A DNA stretch of 64,000 nt from Terrisporobacter petrolearius. GTDB lineage: Bacteria > Bacillota > Clostridia > Peptostreptococcales > Peptostreptococcaceae. The notes under the pieces were generated by a model. The model made no database searches. It was not told the origin of the DNA and saw only the letters and a list, made by a program, of their open reading frames with translations. A program made the translations under genes and the position numbers. The stretch spans positions 1-64,000 of the forward strand of contig NZ_JAHZMO010000002.1 of assembly GCF_020748185.1 (NCBI RefSeq). The letters are read 5' to 3'. Position 1 is the first letter of the stretch, and the number at the start of each line of letters is the position of its first letter. Shown in pieces: positions 19,341 to 26,415 of the stretch.

Positions 19341-20255
19341 TTAAATTTTATTTAAATCCTTATAGCTATGATCCATACTATCACCTACAAGTCCTACTAA
19401 CATATATACTTTTTTGGTAGAATCATAATAAAACTCTGGTAATAATTTGAAGTTCTCAATTTTAGCTGTGCTCTCAACATGTATTCTTGGACCACTACAA
19501 GGATGTATATATTCCCCTATTTTTACATGCTTTTCATCATAGTATTGAATTGGTATATCTTTTTCTATTATTTTATTAACTTCTTCCTCTAAGATTTTAA
19601 TATCAAAATTTGGTTTAGAATGAAATAATATTAAAAATCCATTTAAAACATCCCCATGCTCACAATTAAATCCAATATCTTCAGGTAAAAAATGTTCTAC
19701 TAGATCTTCTGCTGAATGAGCCATTTTTCTTATACTTATAGAGTGAAACACTCTTTTTGCAATATCTCCTGGCTCTGGCCCAAAAATAGTTGGTCTTGTA
19801 ACAATAATCTCTCCACCAACGCCAATTAATAAATCTGCATTTTTATTCATTAAAGGATAAATAAGCTCAAAATGTTCTACTATTACTCTTTTCCCATATT
19901 CAACAGCTTTATTTATTGCATTTACTAGTTCATACATTTGATAAAATGCTGACTCAAATCTTATGTCAATATGATAAGTATGAGGAGAAAAAAAACCTTC
20001 GTCATCCACATCCATAATCGGCAATGGTCTTACATTTAGCCCATCATCATCGTTAGTTAGTTCAAGTCCTGGAAACATACCTCTAATTAGCATGCTTTTT
20101 CCCGATCCTGGCTCTCCTATTACTCCAATTAATTTGTCTGTAGGAGTTAAATATTGTTGTGCTATTTTAATTCCAATTTCATACATTCTAACTCTACCTC
20201 TAGGAGCAAAAAAAACACTATAAAAATGATTTCTAACTACATAGTCAACTGGCAT
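19341..20255 (-). CDS. P-loop protein with AlaRS second-additional-domain-like C-terminus
   Basis: 304 aa, first gene of the methylaspartate operon. A Walker A motif, GEPGSGKS, lies at about residues 46-53. The second half has RKMAHSAEDLVEHF and HPCSGPRIHV, which resemble the HxxxH and Cys/His motifs of the tRNA-editing SAD domain of AlaRS/ThrRS. In the N-terminal half, PIMDVDDEGFFSPHTYHID and a VIVEHFELIYP strand look kinase-like. Such proteins recur in clostridial glutamate mutase clusters, but I know of no demonstrated role; amino-acid or nucleotide handling is conceivable. It has its own promoter at 20342-20371. Confidence 0.65.
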   Translation of the reverse strand: MPVDYVVRNHFYSVFFAPRGRVRMYEIGIKIAQQYLTPTDKLIGVIGEPGSGKSMLIRGMFPGLELTNDDDGLNVRPLPIMDVDDEGFFSPHTYHIDIRFESAFYQMYELVNAINKAVEYGKRVIVEHFELIYPLMNKNADLLIGVGGEIIVTRPTIFGPEPGDIAKRVFHSISIRKMAHSAEDLVEHFLPEDIGFNCEHGDVLNGFLILFHSKPNFDIKILEEEVNKIIEKDIPIQYYDEKHVKIGEYIHPCSGPRIHVESTAKIENFKLLPEFYYDSTKKVYMLVGLVGDSMDHSYKDLNKI

Positions 20256-20341
20256 CTCAACCCACCCTTCATATTTGTTATTAGTCTAAAAATAATTCCT
20301 CCTATAATTTTATGTTTTTAATTATATTTCCTTATACCTAA

Positions 20342-20371
20342 ATTATAGGTTCATTAAAATTCATTAGTCAA
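20342..20371 (-). promoter_or_regulatory. sigma-A promoter of the methylaspartate operon
   Basis: On the minus strand TTGACT (20366-20371), an 18-base spacer and a perfect TATAAT (20342-20347) place the transcript start near 20335, about 80 bases before the first gene. Confidence 0.75.
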
Positions 20372-20524
20372 TAATTTTCTTTCATTTTTTTTTATATTTG
20401 CAAGTTTTGTTTCATTGTATGTGTATTATACCAATGTGTTTATTATTCTAAAATTATTTTAATATTTATATTCGATTGAAATTTTTGTTATAATTTTAAC
20501 TAAAGTGGATGCATTATAATTTAT

Positions 20525-20576
20525 AAAAAGCTCCTTTAGGTTATAATTTTTCATTATAGCCATAAAGGAACTTTTT
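20525..20576 (-). terminator. hairpin terminator behind an 11-codon ORF
   Basis: A long stem (AAAAAGTTCCTTTA paired with TAAAGGAGCTTTTT, plus an inner TATAAT/ATTATA helix) is followed on the minus strand by CTTTTTAT. Its 5' arm lies inside the small ORF at 20554-20589. It stands upstream of the methylaspartate promoter. Confidence 0.55.
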
Positions 20577-20589
20577 CATCTAAATTCAT
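20554..20589 (-). CDS. candidate 11-aa peptide ORF
   Basis: A very short ORF (MNLDEKVPLWL) has a convincing AAAGGTGGTGAT ribosome-binding site and runs into the terminator hairpin at 20525-20576. It could be a leader peptide of an attenuator upstream of the methylaspartate operon, or the surviving start of a lost gene. No promoter for it is evident apart from read-through from cspA. Confidence 0.3.
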   Translation of the reverse strand: MNLDEKVPLWL

Positions 20590-20634
20590 TTTATCACCAC
20601 CTTTTAATTTTAAATAACAAAAAAAGTCCATTAA

Positions 20635-20656
20635 ATGATTTTTCATTTACTGGACT
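20635..20656 (-). terminator. cspA downstream terminator
   Basis: AGTCCAGTAAATG and CATTTAATGGACT arms on the minus strand, each copy offset by one mismatch, are followed by seven T. It lies about 150 bases after cspA. Confidence 0.65.
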
Positions 20657-20682
20657 GTGTTTACGATTAATGCTTTAGGCAT

Positions 20683-20719
20683 CTAAATAAACATAGAAGT
20701 AATTTCTATTTTTATTTAG
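20683..20719. repeat. 37-base near-perfect hairpin after cspA
   Basis: Two 16-base arms pair with a single mismatch around a 5-base loop (CTAAATAAACATAGAA against TTCTATTTTTATTTAG). There is no T-run, so it is not an obvious terminator. It lies in the probable 3' untranslated region of cspA, upstream of the terminator at 20635-20656. Confidence 0.55.
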
Positions 20720-20806
20720 TTATATATTTTTATTATAGTTTAATTATTCAAAATAATCAATCATTATTTAATTTAAAATAATTATAAAAAATATATTTAT
20801 TGCTAA

Positions 20807-21016
20807 TTAAACTTTTCTAACATTGATAGCAGAAGGTCCTCTGTCTGCCTTTGCAATATCGAATGTAACACTTTCTCCTTCATGCAAATCTTTATTATTT
20901 CCTTCTTCTTTTACATTTGAGAAATGTACAAAAACATCTTCTCCATCTTCACTGCTAATAAAACCATATCCTTTTTCCACATTAAACCACTTAACTGTAC
21001 CTGAATAATTTGCCAT
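20807..21016 (-). CDS. cspA: cold-shock protein
   Basis: 69 aa single cold-shock domain with both RNA-binding motifs, KGYGFISSE (RNP1) and VFVHFS (RNP2), and the KWFNVEKG N-terminus. It binds single-stranded RNA and DNA as an RNA chaperone. It is monocistronic with an AGGAG site and about 150 bases of 3' sequence containing a strong hairpin and a terminator. The gene symbol is generic. Confidence 0.95.
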   Translation of the reverse strand: MANYSGTVKWFNVEKGYGFISSEDGEDVFVHFSNVKEEGNNKDLHEGESVTFDIAKADRGPSAINVRKV

Positions 21017-21191
21017 TACATAAGTCTCCTTTTATAAATAATTACCTCTTTATATTATTTCAATTAAGAATTTCTTTAATACTAAATTTTCATTATATTT
21101 TCTAATTATATATATTTATTTAAAAAGTAAAATTTCATATGGTATAATTTAAATAACTTTTTATTTAATTTGAAAGGAAATATTAATAAAT

Positions 21192-21887
21192 ATGAAAAGT
21201 AAAGAAGTAGAGTTTAAAGTCAATAATGTATTTTTAATTACCATAGTAATATCAGGATGTCTTATCATGGCTTTTGTGGATGGCGTTCTTTCTCCAAGTT
21301 ATATGACAAAATCAATTTGTAAGTTACTTATTTTTTTGTTACTTCCCTATATATATTATTCTAAAAACTATTGTTCAATAAGTTTAAAAAGTTTATTTAA
21401 AATAAACAAAGATCATATTGTAAAATCACTTGCTTTGGGTATAGCTGTATATATTTTAATATTATCTGCATACTTTACCATAGGCAACCTATTCAATTTT
21501 TCTAGCGTAACAAAGTCTTTAGAAAATAATATAGGCGTAAATAGTAGTAACTTTGTATTTGTAGCATTATACATATCTTTTATAAATTCATTATTAGAAG
21601 AGGTTTTTTTTAGAGGGTTTGCATTTATAACATTGAAAAATATTTCAAGCAAAAAATTTGCTTATCTTTTTAGTTCTATTTCCTTCTCTATTTATCACGT
21701 TGCAATGATGTCTACTTGGTTTGATATATTGTTATTGTTATTACTAATTTTATCACTTTTTATTGCAGGAATATTTTTTAACTATTTAGATGATAAAAAT
21801 AACAATATTTATAATTCTTGGTTTGTACATATGTTCGCCAATTTTGCTATCAATACTATTGGATTTATTCTATTTGGAATAATATGA
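21192..21887 (+). CDS. CPBP family intramembrane metalloprotease
   Basis: 231 aa with about six hydrophobic segments. It has the CPBP (Abi) signature: EEVFFRG (about residues 137-143) and the downstream histidine in FSISYH-like FSIYH (about 163-167). These enzymes resemble Rce1 and may cleave or process membrane-bound peptides; some protect against self-made bacteriocins. No bacteriocin gene is evident nearby. It is monocistronic with an AAAGGAAA site and a terminator. Confidence 0.82.
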   Translation: MKSKEVEFKVNNVFLITIVISGCLIMAFVDGVLSPSYMTKSICKLLIFLLLPYIYYSKNYCSISLKSLFKINKDHIVKSLALGIAVYILILSAYFTIGNLFNFSSVTKSLENNIGVNSSNFVFVALYISFINSLLEEVFFRGFAFITLKNISSKKFAYLFSSISFSIYHVAMMSTWFDILLLLLLILSLFIAGIFFNYLDDKNNNIYNSWFVHMFANFAINTIGFILFGII

Positions 21888-21896
21888 TTTTCCACA

Positions 21897-21942
21897 AAAA
21901 AATGATAAATATCAGTTATTAGACTGATTTTTATCATTTTTT
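21897..21942. terminator. bidirectional terminator between convergent genes
   Basis: AAAAATGATAAA and TTTATCATTTTTT arms, with an inner ATCAGT/ACTGAT helix, lie between the convergent CPBP and TrmB-type genes. Confidence 0.75.
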
Positions 21943-21977
21943 AAACTTATTATTTTACCCTTATAAGCTATTTTTAT

Positions 21978-22778
21978 CTAAAATATTTCTCTTATTTTTT
22001 CTAAATCATCACCAAATTGTCGTTTCATTTCATTTGGCAATGTAGTAGCACTCTTGTAGAAATAAACATCATGTCTAACATATTCTCCAGCCAACATAAC
22101 CATTGGCTTACTTTCTGTCCAAATAACTTCAGCAATAGATTTACTAATAATTTGTCCAAAAACAACTTCTTTAGAGTCAGAGACAAGCGTAATCCATCTG
22201 CCACCCATTTCTTTCTTTTTTTCTGCACCCATTCCATGGAAATATAAATTTTTTAGCTCTGGTATTTCCATATCTTTAGGGGCTCCAAATATAACCACTG
22301 CAATATTATTACTTTTCTTTTGAAATTCAACTATTTCCTCTAAAATATTATTTAAATCTTCGTACCATATTTGAATAAGAATCTCCTTAGTACTATTTTT
22401 TATTATATTTCTGCACTTTTCAAAAATATTGTCATAGTTTTTTATATGCCATATGTTATCCATATTTGTTCTTAAAGGAAAAATACTAAAACTTTCTTCT
22501 AATTGTCCTAAGTTATTTGACATTTCCATTTTTATTTTATTTGATACTTCACTCATAGGAACTGCTACGTATTTATTATTGCTTTCATATTGAGTATATA
22601 ATGCAAATCCCTTATCTATTAAGGATTGCAGTGTATTATATATTTTTGATCTAGGAACGTTAGCTATTTTGCTAGCCTCATAGCCTGTTAAGCTTCCATT
22701 TTGAGATAAAGTTAAATACACCTTAGCTTCAGCATCTGTTAGTCCTATTTTATTTAATAAGTTTAATTCATTATCCAT
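21978..22778 (-). CDS. TrmB-type transcriptional regulator
   Basis: 266 aa. The N-terminal winged helix (about 5-70) reads LNKIGLTDAEAKVYLTLSQNG and YEASKIANVPRSKIYNTLQSL, the TrmB DNA-binding signature. A coiled linker and a PLD-like sensor half (about 110-266) follow. Such regulators bind a sugar or other small ligand and repress or activate neighbouring genes. It lies downstream of and co-directional with the ornithine-cyclodeaminase-like operon, which is its likely target. The AGAAGGGA site is weak. Confidence 0.82.
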   Translation of the reverse strand: MDNELNLLNKIGLTDAEAKVYLTLSQNGSLTGYEASKIANVPRSKIYNTLQSLIDKGFALYTQYESNNKYVAVPMSEVSNKIKMEMSNNLGQLEESFSIFPLRTNMDNIWHIKNYDNIFEKCRNIIKNSTKEILIQIWYEDLNNILEEIVEFQKKSNNIAVVIFGAPKDMEIPELKNLYFHGMGAEKKKEMGGRWITLVSDSKEVVFGQIISKSIAEVIWTESKPMVMLAGEYVRHDVYFYKSATTLPNEMKRQFGDDLEKIREIF

Positions 22779-22904
22779 TGTAGATCCCTTCTATATTAAT
22801 ATTATAAAAATTTCACTTTTATGTTTTTGATAGTTCGTATTTTATCATAAACATATTTAATTGTAAATCTTAACCATATCACTATATGAACAGTCTATAT
22901 TCAT

Positions 22905-22936
22905 TAAAAAGTGCAAAGGAAAAACCTTTGCACTTC
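22905..22936 (-). terminator. terminator of the OCD/tautomerase operon
   Basis: AAGTGCAAAGG and CCTTTGCACTT arms form an 11-bp perfect stem with a T-run on the minus strand, 19 bases after the 35-codon ORF. Confidence 0.8.
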
Positions 22937-22954
22937 ATACTTACAATTATAATA

Positions 22955-23063
22955 TTACCAAGGTTGCATTGCTCCACCTTCTTGTTCAGGTATTCCAAAT
23001 TCTACAGGAACACCACCAGCTACCCATATACCTTGTTTTACCATTCCAGTAACTTTTACTCAT
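22955..23063 (-). pseudogene. frameshifted short ORF after the tautomerase gene
   Basis: An AGGAAGG ribosome-binding site precedes ATG at 23063. Three codons on, a one-base excess in an AAAA run (23054-23057) breaks the frame; removing one A gives a clean 35-aa reading frame ending at 22955 (VTGMVKQGIWVAGGVPVEFG, then a Gly/Glu-rich end). The segment GIWVAGGVPVEF recalls the N-terminal region of IlvD/Edd dehydratases (EAGGFPVEFP), so it may be a relic of one, or a real small gene with a slip. It lies in the operon before the terminator. Confidence 0.4.
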
Positions 23064-23073
23064 TTTGACCTTC

Positions 23074-23286
23074 CTAGAAATTTGGTCTTTCGTATAATTC
23101 TTCATCTTTGATTTTATCCATAACTTCAGATTGCCAATTTTCTTTTTCTATTTCTTCAACAGAAACAGAAATAAACTTTTCTTCCATTTCTAGTTCTTTA
23201 ATCATAAATTCTTTAGTATGTTTAGCTAATTTTGATTTTACTTCTTCACTTCTACCTGGATACATTTTAATATTGATATGTGGCAT
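23074..23286 (-). CDS. 4-oxalocrotonate tautomerase family protein (PptA-like)
   Basis: 70 aa from the ATG at 23286, which has a GGGGGA site and exposes the catalytic Pro1 after Met removal (MPHINIKMYPGR). The frame extends 5 codons upstream, but that would bury Pro1. The N-terminus resembles E. coli PptA (MPHIDIKCFP). It probably tautomerises an enol or dienol acid. It lies 35 bases after the ornithine-cyclodeaminase-like gene and just before a broken small ORF, in one operon. Confidence 0.82.
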   Translation of the reverse strand: MPHINIKMYPGRSEEVKSKLAKHTKEFMIKELEMEEKFISVSVEEIEKENWQSEVMDKIKDEELYERPNF

Positions 23287-23321
23287 ATTCCATTCCCCCA
23301 TTTTTATAATTTAATTTTTTG

Positions 23322-24308
23322 TTACTCCCAATTAGTTCCTACTTCTGCTTCTACAGCTTTTAAATATATGGCTCTTGCTGTCATCAAATCTAAGACACCT
23401 ATGCCAACGTTTTCATAAACAATAATTTCCTCATCATTTTCACGTCCAACAACTTTACCAAGTAACACATCTCCTATATCACCTGTAAAATCGTCTTTTG
23501 TTATTATCCCTTGTTCTAAAGGTATTAATATATCTCCTGCTTCTGATAAAACTGCTTCTTCTGAATCGAAGTATATTTTTGAAGCTCTTGGCAATATTGC
23601 AGGATCCATCTCTTGCATATGATGTTGATATGCTCCTACACAACTTACTATTGCACCCTTTTTAACTTTTGTTCCATCAAATACAGGTTTAGTTGAAGGT
23701 GTTACTGTAACTATTATATCTGCATTTTCTATGGCATTATCTGAAGATGTAGCTTCTACTATTTTAGTATTATAACATTTAAGTTCTTTTTGCATTTCAC
23801 TTACAAATGCCTGTCTTCTCTTTTCATCTAAGTCAAATATTCTAACTTCATCTAATTCTCTAGCAACCATCATGGCCTCTAATTGTGTAGCTGCCTGACC
23901 ACCAGTTCCTATCAAAGCACCTATTTTAGCATTTTTTATTGCAAACAAATCAAATGCCGCACCTGAAGATGCACCTGTACGTAATTGCGTAACATATGTT
24001 CCATCTAATATAGCTGTAACTATTCCAGTTTTTCCATCTATTAATAATACCTGTGCTGGAGCTGTAGGTAAATTTTCCTTAACATTTTCAGGGAATATAT
24101 TAACTACTTTTAATCCTGCTGCATCTAACTCTTCAACATAAGATGGCATAAATAAAAACACTCCATTATGATTTGGTGCTTGTATAGTAGTTCTTAAAGG
24201 CACCTCACTTTTACCTTCTGAAAATAATTTAAAACATTCCTTGTTTGTTTCTATAGCATCTTTCATAGTAAACACTTTCTTTATGTCTTTTCTTGATAAT
24301 AATAACAT
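23322..24308 (-). CDS. ornithine cyclodeaminase/mu-crystallin family enzyme
   Basis: 328 aa, full length. It has a Rossmann NAD(P) motif, GALIGTGGQAATQ (about residues 130-142), an acidic residue after beta-2 (IFDLDEK), and the family signature QLRTGASSGAAFDL (about 107). Relatives are ornithine cyclodeaminase, alanine dehydrogenase (archaeal type) and ketimine reductases; the substrate cannot be assigned. It heads an operon with a PptA-like tautomerase and has a strong promoter with tandem repeats over the start site. Confidence 0.85.
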   Translation of the reverse strand: MLLLSRKDIKKVFTMKDAIETNKECFKLFSEGKSEVPLRTTIQAPNHNGVFLFMPSYVEELDAAGLKVVNIFPENVKENLPTAPAQVLLIDGKTGIVTAILDGTYVTQLRTGASSGAAFDLFAIKNAKIGALIGTGGQAATQLEAMMVARELDEVRIFDLDEKRRQAFVSEMQKELKCYNTKIVEATSSDNAIENADIIVTVTPSTKPVFDGTKVKKGAIVSCVGAYQHHMQEMDPAILPRASKIYFDSEEAVLSEAGDILIPLEQGIITKDDFTGDIGDVLLGKVVGRENDEEIIVYENVGIGVLDLMTARAIYLKAVEAEVGTNWE

Positions 24309-24335
24309 CTCATACCTCCATTTATATTTTTATAA

Positions 24336-24363
24336 CTCCTTTTAGTAGCTCCCTTTAGTAACT
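24336..24363 (-). promoter_or_regulatory. tandem 15-bp repeat, probable operator
   Basis: Two adjoining copies, AGTTACTAAAGGGAG and AGCTACTAAAAGGAG on the minus strand, cover the expected transcription start just downstream of the -10 box. A third partial copy lies inverted at 24489-24500. This placement suggests a repressor site, possibly for the TrmB-type regulator at 21978-22778. Confidence 0.5.
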
Positions 24364-24392
24364 ATTGTATTTTGCTGTTATTATTTTGTCAA
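24364..24392 (-). promoter_or_regulatory. sigma-A promoter of the OCD operon
   Basis: TTGACA (24387-24392), a 17-base spacer and TACAAT (24364-24369) on the minus strand, about 56 bases upstream of the ornithine-cyclodeaminase-like gene. Confidence 0.78.
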
Positions 24393-24470
24393 TGCAATTA
24401 GTGAAATTTCCTATTTTATTTTAATTTTTATTGTTTTACTCTATTTTTATTGACATATGAATTCAAAAAA

Positions 24471-24547
24471 GATATCATGATATCACGTAGCTACTAAAGG
24501 TTACTACTACTCCTAATTTGTAACTCCCTAAACTACTTTTAGGAGTA
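24471..24547. repeat. palindrome and inverted repeats upstream of the OCD promoter
   Basis: A perfect 14-base palindrome (GATATCATGATATC, 24471-24484) is followed by AGCTACTAAAGG (24489-24500), an inverted copy of the promoter repeats, and by an 8-bp inverted repeat ACTCCTAA/TTAGGAGT (24509-24546). Together they look like protein-binding sites or remnants of one. Confidence 0.4.
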
Positions 24548-24550
24548 TAA

Positions 24551-24747
24551 ATCTATGGTTTTATTTCTACGTTAGCCATTGTAGTCTGGTGTGGTATATT
24601 CATATTCTATTTAATTAAGGATTGTATAAATCATAAAGAAGATTTAAAAAAGGACATTTTGTTATTTATGGAATAATGGTGGGTATATTAAACTTTCTTA
24701 ATACTTTAGATTTGGGAAGTAATGATGAAAATCAAGTACGAAACTAA
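24551..24747 (+). pseudogene. decayed membrane-protein gene fragment
   Basis: A plus-strand frame begins YGFISTLAIVVWCGIFIFYLI, a plausible membrane helix, continues through KDCINHKEDLKKDILLF and hits TAA at 24674. The overlapping frame from 24670 continues with GIMVGILNFLNTLDLGSNDE to TAA at 24745. One frameshift would join them into about 65 codons. No ribosome-binding site or start codon is in place upstream. It appears to be a dead gene ending at the shared terminator. Confidence 0.3.
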
Positions 24748-24767
24748 GTAATATAGTACTTTAAATA

Positions 24768-24814
24768 TAAATTAAAAACTGACTCCTAATTTTTTAGAAG
24801 TCAGCTTTTAATTT
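24768..24814. terminator. bidirectional terminator
   Basis: AATTAAAAACTGACT and AGTCAGCTTTTAATT arms with one bulge, flanked by A/T runs, 42 bases after the Gate-domain gene on the minus strand and just after the plus-strand relic. Confidence 0.7.
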
Positions 24815-24856
24815 ATATTTATTTATAATTTTTATTTCTAATTCTAATATTTATTA

Positions 24857-26032
24857 CTAAGCAAGTAGCATAAATATAAAGTGTGCTGACATACCTGCAC
24901 AAAGACCACCAATTGTATGTGAAAGAATCGCTTTCCCTGTTAAAGGTCTTGCATCTAATGCATCCATCATACCAACATGTGTACTTAAATATCCACTCCA
25001 ACACATTCCCATTGCTGTAAATACTGCAATATCATTTGGTGTTACTATACCATCAGTTATAAATTTAGGAACTAAACTCATTGCTGCTCCAACTGCACCT
25101 AAAGATGTTATAGGGAATGCTATAGCTTCTGGAGAAGTAAATCCAAATAAAGGTTCTAATATGAAGCTTAGTTTATCTCCTAACATAGGAAGTAATCCTA
25201 TACCTTCATAAGCAACTCCTGTATAAATAGCTTTTCCTGTTTCTGGATCAGTTGATGGTCCAAATGTTAAAATCATAACTAGCGTACATACAATTAACAC
25301 TCCTGGAATTATTGCCATACCAAGTTCTACACCATTTTTACCACCTTCAAGCATTGCTTCTAATGATCTTTGGAATACATTTCCTGATCTAACTTGACGT
25401 ACTTCTTCTATTTTTTCACTTTTGTGTAAAGCATCTTTTGTTCCATCATATTTGTAGTATTTTTTTGTAAAGTGAAGCATTATTCTAACACTTACAATAC
25501 TTCCTACTATTGCACCTAAGTTACCTACAAGTGCTGGTAGAACAAATTCACTTCCTTGTGAAATCATAAACGTTGTAACTATAAGACCCATTCCAAATGC
25601 TGTACCCATATTACATAATGCAGGTATTTGATAATTTTTAAAGTATTTTGTGAAAGACTTATCTTTTGCGAAAGCAATTATAGCTGGGTTGTCAGATAAG
25701 TAAGTAGTAATAGCTCCTGCTATACTAGCTCCTGGCAAACCATATAAAGGTTTCATAAACATTGCAAACACCTTATTTAATAAAGATATAACTCCAAATT
25801 CAGATAAAAGTGCACTTAGAGCTCCTGCTAGTACTGCCATAGACATGATTAGGAATACAGTATTTAAAAGCAAATCATGAGCAGTGGCCATAATTACTTT
25901 AAACATAGTTCCTGCACCCATGATACTACCTACATATCCAAATCCTCCGATTAATATAGCTAAGAATACGAAGGTTTCTAGGCTTACATTTTTTTTCTTT
26001 TGATTTAATTCATTTTTCGATACAACTTCCAT
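24857..26032 (-). CDS. nucleoside-recognition (Gate) domain membrane protein, YjiH-like
   Basis: 391 aa with roughly nine hydrophobic segments. It contains two Gate-like halves, with LYGLPGASIAGAITTYLSDNP in the first and GFTSPEAIAFPITSLGAVGAAMSL in the second, as in YjiH and related membrane proteins. The transported compound is unknown; association with the neighbouring amino-acid-type enzymes suggests a metabolite carrier. It is transcribed separately, about 550 bases upstream of the ornithine-cyclodeaminase-like gene, with relics between. Confidence 0.7.
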   Translation of the reverse strand: MEVVSKNELNQKKKNVSLETFVFLAILIGGFGYVGSIMGAGTMFKVIMATAHDLLLNTVFLIMSMAVLAGALSALLSEFGVISLLNKVFAMFMKPLYGLPGASIAGAITTYLSDNPAIIAFAKDKSFTKYFKNYQIPALCNMGTAFGMGLIVTTFMISQGSEFVLPALVGNLGAIVGSIVSVRIMLHFTKKYYKYDGTKDALHKSEKIEEVRQVRSGNVFQRSLEAMLEGGKNGVELGMAIIPGVLIVCTLVMILTFGPSTDPETGKAIYTGVAYEGIGLLPMLGDKLSFILEPLFGFTSPEAIAFPITSLGAVGAAMSLVPKFITDGIVTPNDIAVFTAMGMCWSGYLSTHVGMMDALDARPLTGKAILSHTIGGLCAGMSAHFIFMLLA

Positions 26033-26370
26033 TTAGATGTTTCCCCCTCTAAAATTTATAAAAATTTAACATTTAACGTAATTATACCGAAAATTTGTTG
26101 AATTTGCAAATATATTAAAATATGTTTGAATTAAAAATAAATTTTAATTTTTCTAAATATTTACATTACAAGAATTAAATTTTATCTAATATTCAATTAT
26201 CTCTATATTTAAGCCTCATATATTTTGTTTTTCTATAAATATATATAGTTTATACAATACTTTAAGTACATAATACAGCTATTTTTATTTTCATAATATT
26301 GCATATATTGACATTTATTTTTCATGTGATTCATATAATTTTTTCTAAAAAAAACATTTTTTTTATAAAA
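26033..26370. other. AT-rich gap without visible gene
   Basis: This stretch of about 340 bases is very AT-rich, with many homopolymer runs and no ORF with a ribosome-binding site. It presumably carries the promoter of the Gate-domain gene. I see nothing else in it. Confidence 0.6.
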
Positions 26371-26408
26371 AAAAGAACAAACTAATATATTATAATTCGT
26401 TCTTTTTA
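26371..26408 (-). terminator. ABC-F gene terminator
   Basis: On the minus strand AAAAAGAACGAA and TTTGTTCTTTTT arms are followed by a T-run, a few bases after the ABC-F stop. Confidence 0.75.
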
Positions 26409-26415
26409 TTAAAAA

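Noticed and set aside
22025-22237. 70-codon minus-strand frame inside the TrmB-type gene
   Set aside because: Out-of-frame reading of a well-supported gene on the same strand; no separate start signal.
22886-23068. 60-codon plus-strand frame
   Set aside because: Runs over the terminator at 22905-22936 and opposes the frameshifted minus-strand ORF; no ribosome-binding site.
24819-25004. 61-codon minus-strand frame overlapping the Gate-domain gene
   Set aside because: Same strand but wrong frame within a well-supported gene; composition Trp/Tyr/Cys-rich, typical of an out-of-frame reading.
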